Part shown: piece after piece, positions 35,684-46,436 of the stretch
Position numbering within the stretch: the first letter of the stretch is position 1
How the letters are laid out: every line of letters begins with the position of its first letter
Source: Caenispirillum salinarum_A
Lineage (GTDB): Bacteria; Pseudomonadota; Alphaproteobacteria; Rhodospirillales; Rhodospirillaceae
Assembly (NCBI RefSeq): GCF_044803115.1
Contig: NZ_CP085224.1
Span: 3,844,001-3,908,000, forward strand
Length of the DNA stretch: 64,000 nt
Direction of reading: 5' to 3'
The notes under the pieces: generated by a model
The model's input: only the letters and a program-made list of their open reading frames with translations
The model's database searches: none
What the model was told of the DNA's origin: nothing
Program-made: the position numbers and the translations under genes

Positions 35684-38023
35684 TTGACAAAGCCGAAGCA
35701 GCCCGCCCCTCTGCCCACCAAGGACCAGGTGCTGGAGTTCATCAACGAGAGCCCCGGCAAGGTGGGCAAGCGCGAGATCGCGCGGGCATTCCACATCGGC
35801 AGCCAGGACCGGGTGCACCTCAAGAAGATCCTCAAGGACCTGGCCGAGGAAGGCGCCATCGAACGCGGCCACAAGCGCCAGTTCCACCGCCCCGGCGCCC
35901 TGCCCGAGGTGCTGGTGGTGGAGGTCATCGCCATCGACCCGGAAGGCGGGCTGGTCGCCAAGCCCGTCACCTGGACGCAGGAGGACACGCCGCCGCGCAT
36001 CCTGCTCACCGACCGCAAGAGCCAGGCCATGGGCCGGGGCGACCGCGCCCTGGTGCGCGTGCGCCGCATCCGCGACGACCTGTACGAAGGCAAGCTGATC
36101 AAGCGCCTGGCCGGCGCACCGAACCAGGTGCTGGGCGTCTACGAGGCGGGACCCGAGGGCGGGCGCCTGGTCCCCACCAGCAAGCGCGAAAAGACCGAGT
36201 ACCTGGTGCCGGCGAACGACACCATGGGCGCCGAGCCCGGAGAGATCGTGCTGGCCGAGGTCATGCCCGGTCGCCGGCTGGGCCTGCGCCTGGCCAAGGT
36301 GGTGGAGCGCCTGGGCCACACCGGCCAGGCCAAGTCCGTCAGCCTGATCTGCATCCACGAGAACGACATCCCCGTCGAGTTCCCGCCCGAGGCCCTGAAG
36401 CAGGCCGAGGAGGCCGAGGCCGCGACGCTGGGCCGGCGTGAGGACCTGCGCGCCATCCCCTTCGTCACCATCGACGGCGAGGATGCGCGCGATTTCGACG
36501 ACGCCGTCTTCGCCGAGCCCGACGATGCCGAGGACAACCCCGGCGGCTTCCGCATGATGGTCGCCATCGCCGACGTCGCCCACTACGTCCGCCCCGGCGA
36601 TCCGCTGGACCGCGCGGCGTTCGAGCGCGGCAACAGCGTCTACTTCCCCGACCGCGTCGTGCCCATGCTGCCGGAAGCCCTGTCCAACGGCTGGTGTTCG
36701 CTGCGGCCCAACGAGGACCGGCCGGTCATGGCGGTGCGCATGCGCATCGACCGCCACGGCAACAAGCTGGACCACGCCTTCACACGCGGCATGATCCGCT
36801 CCAGCGCGCGGCTGACCTACACGCAGGTTCAGAACGCCATGGACGGCATGGCCGACGAATTCACCGGCCCGCTGGTGGACCCGGTTCTGAAGCCGCTCTA
36901 CGGCGCCTTCCACGCCCTGGCCGAGGCCCGCAACCGGCGCGGCACCCTGGACCTGGACATCCCCGAACGCCGCATCCTGGTGGACGACGAGGGCCAGGTG
37001 ACCGGCGTCGTCATCCGTCCGCGCTTCGACAGCCACCGCCTGATCGAGGAATTCATGATCCTCGCCAACGTCTGCGCGGCGGAGGAACTGGAGAAGCACG
37101 ACACGCCCTGCATGTACCGCGTCCACGACGAACCGGCGCCGGAACGCCTCCAGGCCCTGCGCGAGTTCCTCGACAGCATGGACCTGACGCTGACCACCGG
37201 CACCATCAAGCCCCACCACTTCAACAAGATCCTGGAGTCGGTAAAGGGCAGCCCCGACGAGATCATCGTCAACGAGGTGGTGCTGCGCAGCCAGGCGCAG
37301 GCCGTCTACAGCCCCGAGAACCTGGGCCACTTCGGCCTCGGCCTGCGGCGCTATGCCCACTTCACCTCGCCCATCCGCCGCTACTCCGACCTTGTGGTCC
37401 ACCGGGGCCTGATCCGGGCGCTGGGCCTGGGCAAGGACGGCCTGACGGACGAGGAGATGGAGCGCATGGAGCCCATCGGCGAGCACATCTCCATCACCGA
37501 ACGCCGCGCCGCCACCGCCGAGCGCGACGCGACGGACCGCTTCGCCGCCGCCTGGCTCGCCAACCACGTGGGCTCGCTGTTCTCGGGCCGCATCCGGGGC
37601 GTGAACCGCTTCGGCCTGTTCGTGGAACTGTCGGAAACCGGGGCGAGCGGGCTGGTGCCCATCTCCACCCTGCCCGACGACTACTACATGCACGACGAGG
37701 CCCAGCATGCCCTCATCGGCCGCAAGTCGCGGCGAACCTACCGGCTGGGCGACCTGGTGACGGCGCAGCTCATGGAAGCCAGCCCGCTGACCGGCGGCAT
37801 GCTGTTCCACATCGTCGAGGAAAAGGGCCACGCCGGCGTGCGCAAGCCGGGCGAGACGGTCGACGCCGAAACCGGCGCCCGCAAGCCCGCCGTCAGCGTC
37901 GGGCGCCAGCGCCGGGTGAAGGCGGCCAAGGACACGCGGCGCGTCAAGGTGGCCGGCCGTGCCACCGCCAAGGGAAAGAAGCCGGGCAAGGGTGGCAAAG
38001 TAAGCCGAAAGACCAAGCACTGA
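35684..38023 (+). CDS. rnr: ribonuclease R
   Basis: A 779-residue 3'-5' exoribonuclease that degrades structured RNA. Order: N-terminal winged helix (KVGKREIARAFHIGSQDRVH), cold-shock/OB part, RNB catalytic domain (TIDGEDARDFDDAVFAEP with metal-binding Asp; HFTSPIRRYSDLVVHR), S1 domain (GSLFSGRIRGVNRFGLFVEL) and a basic Lys-rich tail. The start appears to be TTG at 35684 (TTG ACA AAG CCG) with AAAGGA at 35672-35677; no ATG is available nearby in frame, and later Met codons would cut the helix-turn-helix. It follows topA by 62 bases. Confidence 0.95.
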   Translation: MTKPKQPAPLPTKDQVLEFINESPGKVGKREIARAFHIGSQDRVHLKKILKDLAEEGAIERGHKRQFHRPGALPEVLVVEVIAIDPEGGLVAKPVTWTQEDTPPRILLTDRKSQAMGRGDRALVRVRRIRDDLYEGKLIKRLAGAPNQVLGVYEAGPEGGRLVPTSKREKTEYLVPANDTMGAEPGEIVLAEVMPGRRLGLRLAKVVERLGHTGQAKSVSLICIHENDIPVEFPPEALKQAEEAEAATLGRREDLRAIPFVTIDGEDARDFDDAVFAEPDDAEDNPGGFRMMVAIADVAHYVRPGDPLDRAAFERGNSVYFPDRVVPMLPEALSNGWCSLRPNEDRPVMAVRMRIDRHGNKLDHAFTRGMIRSSARLTYTQVQNAMDGMADEFTGPLVDPVLKPLYGAFHALAEARNRRGTLDLDIPERRILVDDEGQVTGVVIRPRFDSHRLIEEFMILANVCAAEELEKHDTPCMYRVHDEPAPERLQALREFLDSMDLTLTTGTIKPHHFNKILESVKGSPDEIIVNEVVLRSQAQAVYSPENLGHFGLGLRRYAHFTSPIRRYSDLVVHRGLIRALGLGKDGLTDEEMERMEPIGEHISITERRAATAERDATDRFAAAWLANHVGSLFSGRIRGVNRFGLFVELSETGASGLVPISTLPDDYYMHDEAQHALIGRKSRRTYRLGDLVTAQLMEASPLTGGMLFHIVEEKGHAGVRKPGETVDAETGARKPAVSVGRQRRVKAAKDTRRVKVAGRATAKGKKPGKGGKVSRKTKH

Positions 38024-38200
38024 CCCGGCGCCAGCCAACTCACACGGCCTAAATCGCCGGCCGCCTTCACGGTTTCTCAACTTTGCCGCGGGCATGATGG
38101 AACAGTGAACGGGGGATCCGGCGCATTCCCTTCTTGTAAGGCTGCCCCACCGCATGTTTCTATGACATCGGTGCGAGGGAAAGGGTATGGCTTAGGCCGC

Positions 38201-39979
38201 ATGAGCATCCGCAAGAAACTGTCCCGCCCAGCTTCCGGCCTTCATCGCGCGGTCCTTCTGGTGGCCGCTCTGACGGCCGCCGCCTGCGCACCCAGCGAGG
38301 GCCCGCGCCCCGCCGGTGCCGCCGGCCCCGTTTCGGCCGCCATTCCCGCCGCCTCCGCGCGGCCCGCCGCCGCCTTCCCCAATCACGATGCCGAGCGCGT
38401 GTTCGCCTACGGCTTCAGCGCCATCACCGGCCGCTACATCAATGACGTCAGCGCGGGCGACCTGGCGCTGGAGGGCCTGCGCGGCCTCGGCGGCATCGAC
38501 CCGGCGCTGATCGCCGACACCACCGCCGACGGCCGGGTGGAGCTGCGCGCCACCGGCGGCGTCGTCGCGTCGCGTCCCGCACCCGCCACCGACGACGCCC
38601 GCGCCTGGGCCCGCGCCGTCGCCGACATGGTGGCCGACGCCCGCCGCGTCTCGCCGCCGCTTGCCGCCGCCGACAGCGAAGCGGTCTACCAGGCGGTCTT
38701 CGACTCGGCGCTAAGCTCGCTCGACATGTTCTCGCGCTACGCCGGCGCCGAGGAGGCCCGCGACCACCGCGCCAACCGCAACGGCTTCGGCGGCATCGGC
38801 ATCCGCTACGTGCGCGACGACGCGGGGCTGGAGGTGCGCGACGTGTTCGACGAGGCGCCGTCCAGCGGCCTGCTGTTCGTCGGCGACGTCATCACCGCCG
38901 TCAACGGCATCGACCTGGGCGGGCTGGAGACCACGCAGGTCAAGAAGATGCTGCGCGGCCCCATCGACAGCACGCTGACCCTCACAGTCTCCCGTCCCGG
39001 CATCGCCCAGCCGGTGCGCGTGCCCATCCGCCGCGACCTTGTGGTGCCCCGGACCGTGACGCTGGCGACCGAGGGCGACAGCGCCATCATCCGCATCTCC
39101 AGCTTCAACCAGCGCACGGCCGAAAGCGTGCAGAAGGCCGTCGCCCAGGCCCGCGCGGAACTGGGCCCGAACCTGCGCGGGCTGGTGCTCGACCTGCGCG
39201 GCAATCCCGGCGGCCTGCTGGACCAGGCGGTGGAGGTTTCGGACCTGTTCATCGACGACGGCCCCATTCTCTCCACCCGCGGCCGCCACCCGGAAAGCCG
39301 CCAGTACTACAATGCGCGGCACGGCGACATCGCCGCCGGCCTGCCCATGGTGGTGCTGGTGGACGGACGCTCGGCCTCCTCGGCGGAGATCGTCTCGGCG
39401 GCCCTCCAGGACCAGGGCCGGGCCGTGGTCGTCGGCACCACGTCCTACGGCAAGGGCACCGTGCAGACGGTGGTGCGCCTGCCCAACGACGGCGAGATGA
39501 CGCTGACGTGGTCGCGCTTCCACAGCCCGTCGGGGTATGCCCTGCACGGCCTGGGTGTCATGCCGTCGCTCTGCACCGCCTACGGCAACATCGGCGATGG
39601 CAGCGACGCCGTGGCACTGGCCGACGCCTCGGCGGCGCTGATGGCCGAGGAAGGCGAGACCGACGCCTCCGAGGGCGGCTTCATCAATGCCACCCATACC
39701 GACGCCGCCAGCGACGGCAACGAGCTTGGCCGGAGCGTGGAGCAGCTTCTGCGCGCCCAGGCGGACGTCGACGCGATGGTGCCCACCCAGTACGCGCAAT
39801 GGCGCTCCACGCCCCTGGAAGACACCGAGGGCCGCCGCAAGCTGCGCACCAACTGCCCGCCCAAGAGCCACGCCGGCAACGAGGTCGACCTGGCCCTGGG
39901 CGAACGCCTGGTGCGCGAGCCCGCCCTGTACCGCTGGGCGCTGGGCCTGACGGCGGATCACGTCACCGCGCGGCGGTAG
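38201..39979 (+). CDS. S41-family C-terminal processing peptidase-like lipoprotein
   Basis: A 592-residue protein. The N-terminus has a hydrophobic signal ending ALTAAACAPSEG, which fits a lipoprotein signal with the Cys as lipid site. Then comes a PDZ domain (GGIGIRYVRDDAGLEVRDVF to GDVITAVNGIDL). The S41 protease domain has LRGLVLDLRGNPGGLLDQAV, the catalytic Ser in DGRSASSAEIV and the catalytic Lys in TSYGKGTVQT. It is expected in the periplasm, cutting proteins from their C-termini. The last about 120 residues are specific to this protein. ATG 38201 starts the signal peptide; longer frames do not. Confidence 0.88.
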   Translation: MSIRKKLSRPASGLHRAVLLVAALTAAACAPSEGPRPAGAAGPVSAAIPAASARPAAAFPNHDAERVFAYGFSAITGRYINDVSAGDLALEGLRGLGGIDPALIADTTADGRVELRATGGVVASRPAPATDDARAWARAVADMVADARRVSPPLAAADSEAVYQAVFDSALSSLDMFSRYAGAEEARDHRANRNGFGGIGIRYVRDDAGLEVRDVFDEAPSSGLLFVGDVITAVNGIDLGGLETTQVKKMLRGPIDSTLTLTVSRPGIAQPVRVPIRRDLVVPRTVTLATEGDSAIIRISSFNQRTAESVQKAVAQARAELGPNLRGLVLDLRGNPGGLLDQAVEVSDLFIDDGPILSTRGRHPESRQYYNARHGDIAAGLPMVVLVDGRSASSAEIVSAALQDQGRAVVVGTTSYGKGTVQTVVRLPNDGEMTLTWSRFHSPSGYALHGLGVMPSLCTAYGNIGDGSDAVALADASAALMAEEGETDASEGGFINATHTDAASDGNELGRSVEQLLRAQADVDAMVPTQYAQWRSTPLEDTEGRRKLRTNCPPKSHAGNEVDLALGERLVREPALYRWALGLTADHVTARR

Positions 39980-40160
39980 AGCGAGCGCTGCCGCGCTTGG
40001 GGCCAGCCCCAAACCCCGCCGGGGTCGGAAGCCCCCGGTCCCCCACTTCTCCAAGGCAGGGGCCGCTGAACGCCGCGTCCGTCCTGCCGCAGCCAAGTGA
40101 AACGGGAGCGCGAGGAGCCGTGCTCCTCGCAAAAACCCACGCGCGCCAGCGCGAGCGCCG
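39980..40160. repeat. GC-rich palindromic intergenic element, copy 1 (minus orientation)
   Basis: This gap between two convergent gene ends contains TTGGGGC-N2-GCCCCAA at 39997-40012, ACCCC-N3-GGGGT at 40013-40025 and GCGAGGAGC-N3-GCTCCTCGC at 40110-40130. Read on the minus strand it runs from GTGGGTTTTTGCGAGG to GGTTTGGGGCTGGCC, then CCAAGCGCGGCAGCG. The same layout recurs on the plus strand at about 63489-63645, also between convergent gene ends. No gene is visible. It may act as a bidirectional stop or be a mobile REP-like element. Confidence 0.5.
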
Positions 40161-42368
40161 TCAGCCGCCGCCGGGTTTCACCGCGCGGTGGCGTTCGGCG
40201 CGCACGGCTTCGGCGGTGCGGGCGAAGTCGGCGCTGTGGACCAGGCGCTCCAGCGACACCGTGAGGCGGCGCTGCCAGTTGGGGTATTCGTCGACGGTGC
40301 CCGGGACGTTCACCTGGCTTTCCTCCATGGCGAGGTCGTCCAGGTTGACCAGCATCAGCCGCGACGGGGCCCGCGCCAGGAAGCGATGGACCCCGAGGAT
40401 CAATTCGCGCAGGTCGTCGCCGGGAACGTGTTCGTCCTCGGGGAAATCCTCGCGCACCAGTCCCTGGTCCTTAAGCGCCGCCACCAGCAGCGCGCGGTCT
40501 TTGGCGCGTGCCTCCATTTCCTCCTCGCGCGAGGTGCCGGGTCCGACCAGATTGCGGTCGTGGCGCAGTGCGATGTCCCAGCAGCGCCAATGGCCGACGA
40601 TGGTGAACAGGTCGTGCGAGGTGGGCGTGGCGACGGCCAGGTCCGGGTAGGCCTCGGGCCGCTTGAACAGGCCGCCGTCGTACCGCTCGAAATAGAACAG
40701 GCGGTAGGACAGCACGTCCTCCTGCGCCATGCGCTCGCGGAAACCGTCAGGCACGGTGCCCAGGTCCTCGCCGATGACCATGCAGCAGTTGCGGTGGCTT
40801 TCCAGGGCCAGGATGCCCAGCAGGTCCTCCATGGGATAGCTGACGTAAGTGCCCTGTTTGGCGCTCACCCCCGGCGGAATCCAGTACAGGTGCTGCAACG
40901 CCATGGCGTGGTCCATGCGCAGGGCCCCGGCATGGCGCATGTTGGCGCGCACCATCTCGATGAAGGGACCGTAGCCCATCTCCCGCAGCTTGAGCGGGTT
41001 GAGCGGCGGCATGCCCCAGTCCTGGCCGCCGTGGGCCAGTTCGTCGGGCGGCGCGCCGACGCGGGCGCCGACGGCATAGACGCCGGGGTCCATCCAGGTG
41101 TCGGCGCCTTCGGTGTCCACGCCCACCGCCAGGTCGCGATAGAGGCCGATGGTGGGGCCGCCGGCGGCGTCCTTCAGCGTCCCGGCTGCCTCGGCCAGTT
41201 GCCGGTCGGCCTCGAACTGGAGCCACAGGTGATAGTTGACCCGCTCCATGTGTTCGGACGCGAAGGCCAGGACCGGCTTGCCGGCCGGGTTCAGGTATTC
41301 CTCCGGCCACTGGTGCCAGGGGGTGCCGTCGAAGTGCTCGTGCAGCGTCATGAAAACGGCGAAGCGGTGCAGGCGGTAGCCGCCCTCGTCCAGGAAGGCC
41401 TGGTAGGCGGCGACGCGCGGGTGGTCGGCCGGCAGGGTGCGGAAATGCTTGTGCAGGACGCGCAGGATCTCGTGCTTGAGCGCGGAGACGGCGGCGTAGT
41501 CCACGTCCTCGGCCTTGCGCGCGGCATCCAGGCGGTCGCGGAAGGCGGTGTCGGCCATCAGCGCCTTGGCGTCCATGCTGTCGGCCGCCTCCGGCACGGC
41601 CTGCACGTCTATATAAAGCGGATTGAGGAACAGCCGGCTGGACGGGCTGTAGGGGCTGATGTGCAGCGGATTGGCCGGAAACAGGCTGTGCAGCGGGTTC
41701 AGCCCGACCACATGGCCGCCGTTCTGCGCCACCCCCTGGGCCAGCGTGCGCAGGCTGGAGAAATCGCCCATGCCCCAGTCGATGTCGCTGCGCACGGAAT
41801 AAAGCTGGCAGGCCACGCCCCAGGCGCGATTGCCGTTCAGGGCGGCGTGCGGCGTGTAGCAGGCGGTGGGGCAGACGATCACGTTGCCCTCCGCCGCCAC
41901 GGCGCCGTCGGCGTCGATCAGGCGCAGGGTGTGGTAGCCATGCGCCATGTGCGAGGGCAGTGGCAGGCTGCGGCGCTCGTAGGCGATGCCGCCGATCTCC
42001 GCCTCGTCCATGGTCGCCAGGTCGCCGGGGTCGGCGACGCCCGTCATCTCCAGGCCGTCCTCCTGGATCAGGACCCAGCTGTAGACGACGTCGCGCCGGT
42101 CGCGGCGATGGGTGAGCGTGGTGGCGAGTTGCTCGCCGGTGGTGCGCAGAACGGTGGCCGGCGGCAGCAGGCGGCCCCAGTCGCGGCGCTCCAGGTCATC
42201 GAGGCTGCGGGACGCCTCGTCGGTATCGGAAGCCGGCACGCCCAGGGCGGCCAGAAGCGCCCTGATGTCGGCCTCGTCCGCCTCGTGCCGGTTGCCGAAG
42301 ATGTCGTGATAGGCCGGCTCGATTCCTGCCTTCTCGGCCAGGCGTGCCAGCGTGTCGACGTACTCCAT
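40161..42368 (-). CDS. malQ: 4-alpha-glucanotransferase (amylomaltase)
   Basis: A 735-residue GH77 enzyme that moves glucan segments between maltodextrins. Catalytic elements: ALRMDHAMALQ (nucleophile Asp), CMVIGEDLGTVPDGF (acid/base Glu) and TPTSHDLFTIVGHW (third Asp). The about 200-residue N-terminal extension before the barrel is typical of the larger MalQ form. ATG 42368 is set by GAGGGAA just upstream. It follows glgX by 87 bases in the same direction, so debranching by GlgX can feed short chains to MalQ. Confidence 0.95.
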   Translation of the reverse strand: MEYVDTLARLAEKAGIEPAYHDIFGNRHEADEADIRALLAALGVPASDTDEASRSLDDLERRDWGRLLPPATVLRTTGEQLATTLTHRRDRRDVVYSWVLIQEDGLEMTGVADPGDLATMDEAEIGGIAYERRSLPLPSHMAHGYHTLRLIDADGAVAAEGNVIVCPTACYTPHAALNGNRAWGVACQLYSVRSDIDWGMGDFSSLRTLAQGVAQNGGHVVGLNPLHSLFPANPLHISPYSPSSRLFLNPLYIDVQAVPEAADSMDAKALMADTAFRDRLDAARKAEDVDYAAVSALKHEILRVLHKHFRTLPADHPRVAAYQAFLDEGGYRLHRFAVFMTLHEHFDGTPWHQWPEEYLNPAGKPVLAFASEHMERVNYHLWLQFEADRQLAEAAGTLKDAAGGPTIGLYRDLAVGVDTEGADTWMDPGVYAVGARVGAPPDELAHGGQDWGMPPLNPLKLREMGYGPFIEMVRANMRHAGALRMDHAMALQHLYWIPPGVSAKQGTYVSYPMEDLLGILALESHRNCCMVIGEDLGTVPDGFRERMAQEDVLSYRLFYFERYDGGLFKRPEAYPDLAVATPTSHDLFTIVGHWRCWDIALRHDRNLVGPGTSREEEMEARAKDRALLVAALKDQGLVREDFPEDEHVPGDDLRELILGVHRFLARAPSRLMLVNLDDLAMEESQVNVPGTVDEYPNWQRRLTVSLERLVHSADFARTAEAVRAERHRAVKPGGG

Positions 42369-42454
42369 ATCGGTTCCCTCGCCTGTCGTTCCGAAGGTGT
42401 CCCCTCCGGGACGGTAATGCCGTTTTCTCAAGTCTCAACGCACCGGGAGGCGTC

Positions 42455-44623
<2,169 letters not shown>

Positions 44624-44717
44624 GGTCCGTCCTTGGCAGGCGGCGCGGCGGCAGCGGCGATGGCAGTGCCCGCGGATGGTGCGGGCCCGGAGCGGCAAAA
44701 GACGGCGGAACGGCCGG

Positions 44718-44754
44718 GCGCCGGCACCACGCTAACCCTCCCTGGTGCCGGCGC
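44718..44754. other. 12-bp hairpin between DUF2934 gene and glgX
   Basis: GCGCCGGCACCA (44718-44729) pairs perfectly with TGGTGCCGGCGC (44743-44754) across a 13-base loop. It follows the DUF2934 stop on the minus strand but has no T run. It may slow or partly end transcription before glgX, or protect the downstream message. Confidence 0.4.
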
Positions 44755-44767
44755 GGGCGGCGCCGCG

Positions 44768-45196
44768 TCAGGTCTCGCCGGTGGTGGTGGGCTTCTTGGC
44801 GGGGCCGGCCTTGCCGGCGGACTTGGGCGTGGGAGCCTTGCGCTGTTTCGGCCCGGCGGTCCCGGCGGCGGCGGTCTTCTTCGCGGCGGTGGTGCCGGTC
44901 TTGGCGCGCGTCTTGGTGGCGCTGGCGGCGGTGGCCTTGCCGCCGGCCTTGGCGGCCTTGGCGGGGCTCCTCTTCGGCGCGGGCGTGCCGGCGGCGGGCG
45001 ACTCGGCAACGGCCTCGGCGGCGCGGGTGGCGCGCTTGCGGGCGGTCGGCTGGGCCTCGTCGGCGGCGGGCGCCTCGGTGGCCATCACCTCCTTCTCGGC
45101 CATGTACCAGAACTCGTCGTTGCGGTCCTCGGGGCAACCATGAGCCTCCCACAGCTCATAGGCCCGGCGCCGAATCGCATCTTCCAGAGAGGGCAT
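44768..45196 (-). CDS. DUF2934 protein with Lys/Ala-rich tail
   Basis: A 142-residue protein. The first about 40 residues are a clear DUF2934 domain (AIRRRAYELWEAHGCPEDRN, then DEFWYMAEKEV). The rest is a long Lys/Ala/Thr/Pro-rich tail (PAKAAKAGGKATAASATKTR) much like histone H1 tails and like the end of TopA in this window. The domain function is unknown. The tail should be disordered and could bind DNA, RNA or polyphosphate. ATG 45196 has AAAGGTGA upstream. It is transcribed in the same direction as glgX-malQ. Confidence 0.75.
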   Translation of the reverse strand: MPSLEDAIRRRAYELWEAHGCPEDRNDEFWYMAEKEVMATEAPAADEAQPTARKRATRAAEAVAESPAAGTPAPKRSPAKAAKAGGKATAASATKTRAKTGTTAAKKTAAAGTAGPKQRKAPTPKSAGKAGPAKKPTTTGET

Positions 45197-45430
45197 GTGC
45201 GTCACCTTTCCTGTGTTCCGCCTGGGCATTCCCGGTAATCCACGGCTCACGCAGCCGCGGGGTTCACTCTACACGCAACGGTGGGGCCGGAAAACATGCG
45301 ACGGCGCACGGGGTTGCCCGGCGGGCGCACGGTAAGCGTTTGAAAACGCTCAAGCTTCTTCAAAAGCATCGAAGCGAAACGGAAATTTCATTGAAGATCA
45401 TATGGTTATGCGCGCCGGACCCAAACGAAA

Positions 45431-45459
45431 ACCGCCGCCCCGGTGGCCGGGGCGGCGGT
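45431..45459 (-). terminator. intrinsic terminator of the cytochrome c gene
   Basis: ACCGCCGCCCCGG (45431-45443) pairs over 13 bp with CCGGGGCGGCGGT (45447-45459), with a 3-base loop. On the minus strand it is followed by TTTTCG. It lies 30 bases after the cytochrome stop. Confidence 0.85.
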
Positions 45460-45489
45460 ATCCGTGTCAGCCGGCGAAGGCCTGAAGGA

Positions 45490-45897
45490 TCACTTCAGGG
45501 TCTTCATGTAGGCGATGACGTTCTGACGGTCGTCTTCCGGCTTCAGCTTGAAGGTCATCTTCGAGCGGGCCGAGGAGTCGCCGGAGACCTCACGCAGGTG
45601 GGCGGTGGGGTCTTCCAGGTAGGCCATCAGGTTGGCGTCGTCCCAGGTCATGCCGGCGTCGACGGCGGCCTGGAAGCCCTTGGAATACTTGAAGCCTTCC
45701 GCGGTACCGGGAGCACGCTCGGTGACGCCGAACAGGTTGGGGCCGACCTTGTTGGCGCCGCCTTCCTCGAAGGTGTGGCAGGCGATGCAGCGCTTGGCGA
45801 TCTTCTCGCCGGCGGCGACATCCTGAGCGGCGGCGCCGGTGGCGGAAACGCCCAGCGCGGCCAGGGCCATGCCGGCCATCACGATGGTCTTCTTCAT
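45490..45897 (-). CDS. periplasmic class I cytochrome c (c2/c550 type)
   Basis: A 135-residue precursor. The signal peptide is MKKTIVMAGMALAALGVSAT plus GAAA. One haem site, KRCIACHTFEEGGANKVGPN, is followed by FGVTERAPGTAEGFKYSKGF, and the axial Met is in RSKMTFKL. It probably shuttles electrons between the cytochrome bc1 complex and oxidases. AAGGAG lies 9 bases before the ATG. A 12-bp palindrome TTAATGCATTAA at 45920-45931 lies 23 bases upstream and may be an operator. It is divergent from rpoH. Confidence 0.92.
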   Translation of the reverse strand: MKKTIVMAGMALAALGVSATGAAAQDVAAGEKIAKRCIACHTFEEGGANKVGPNLFGVTERAPGTAEGFKYSKGFQAAVDAGMTWDDANLMAYLEDPTAHLREVSGDSSARSKMTFKLKPEDDRQNVIAYMKTLK

Positions 45898-46436
45898 TCC
45901 CGAACTCCTTCCGAATGCTTTAATGCATTAACACGTTCGTCTGCGAGACGCCCCCGGCGCGACGCCGCGGACTCCGTGATGAATGGATGATGAACGGCGC
46001 AAACCGTACCGGGAAACCGCAAAAGACACAAGGTTGCCGCCTGCCCCGTTTGATCGTAACTGCGCCGAGTCGGCCTCATCCGATCGGTACCGTCGCCCAC
46101 GAATGTGGCGCCTTCGTGGTCGGGCGCCGCCGTAAAATCTTCGTGATTGCGTGATCCCATGCCTTTCGCGGGGCGTAGACCTGCAGGAAGATCAGCCGTC
46201 GAGGCGCGCCGCAACGGGGCCCGGACCTGCACGCGGGGCGCGAGGAAGTCGGCGACGGATAAACTTGACAAATTCAATCGGGTTTTTATAGCCTGGAAGC
46301 GTTAAAAACAAGGATACGAGAGTTGGGACCGCGCGTGCGCATGGCAAAGAAGGCCGGACCCGGAGACGGGCGACGAACGGTCGGCGGCGGCGGTGAATAG
46401 GACCGGGATCTGTTAGTCTGGCGAAGAGGTGGAGCC
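45898..46436. other. 539-bp divergent gap between cytochrome c and rpoH
   Basis: No gene is convincing here; a minus-strand frame (45894-46277) overlaps the cytochrome start region and has no start signals. It contains the palindrome TTAATGCATTAA (45920-45931) near the cytochrome gene and a good sigma-70 type promoter at 46265-46292 facing rpoH. The middle part has no structure that I can name. Confidence 0.6.
46265..46292 (+). promoter_or_regulatory. sigma-70 type promoter of rpoH
   Basis: A perfect -35 TTGACA at 46265-46270 and TATAGC at 46287-46292 are separated by 16 bases. The predicted start near 46299 leaves a leader of about 138 bases before the rpoH ATG. Confidence 0.7.

Noticed and set aside
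35660..38155. An 831-residue open frame on the minus strand across rnr
   Set aside because: Antisense shadow of ribonuclease R; its composition is low-complexity Gly/Ala/Val/His and it has no start signal.
40110..40130. Hairpin GCGAGGAGC/GCTCCTCGC as intrinsic terminator of malQ or the S41 gene
   Set aside because: In both directions the T or A run is on the wrong side for an intrinsic terminator. It is listed only as part of the repeat element.
45894..46277. A 127-residue minus-strand frame upstream of cytochrome c
   Set aside because: It overlaps the cytochrome start region, the palindrome and the rpoH promoter and shows no coding character.
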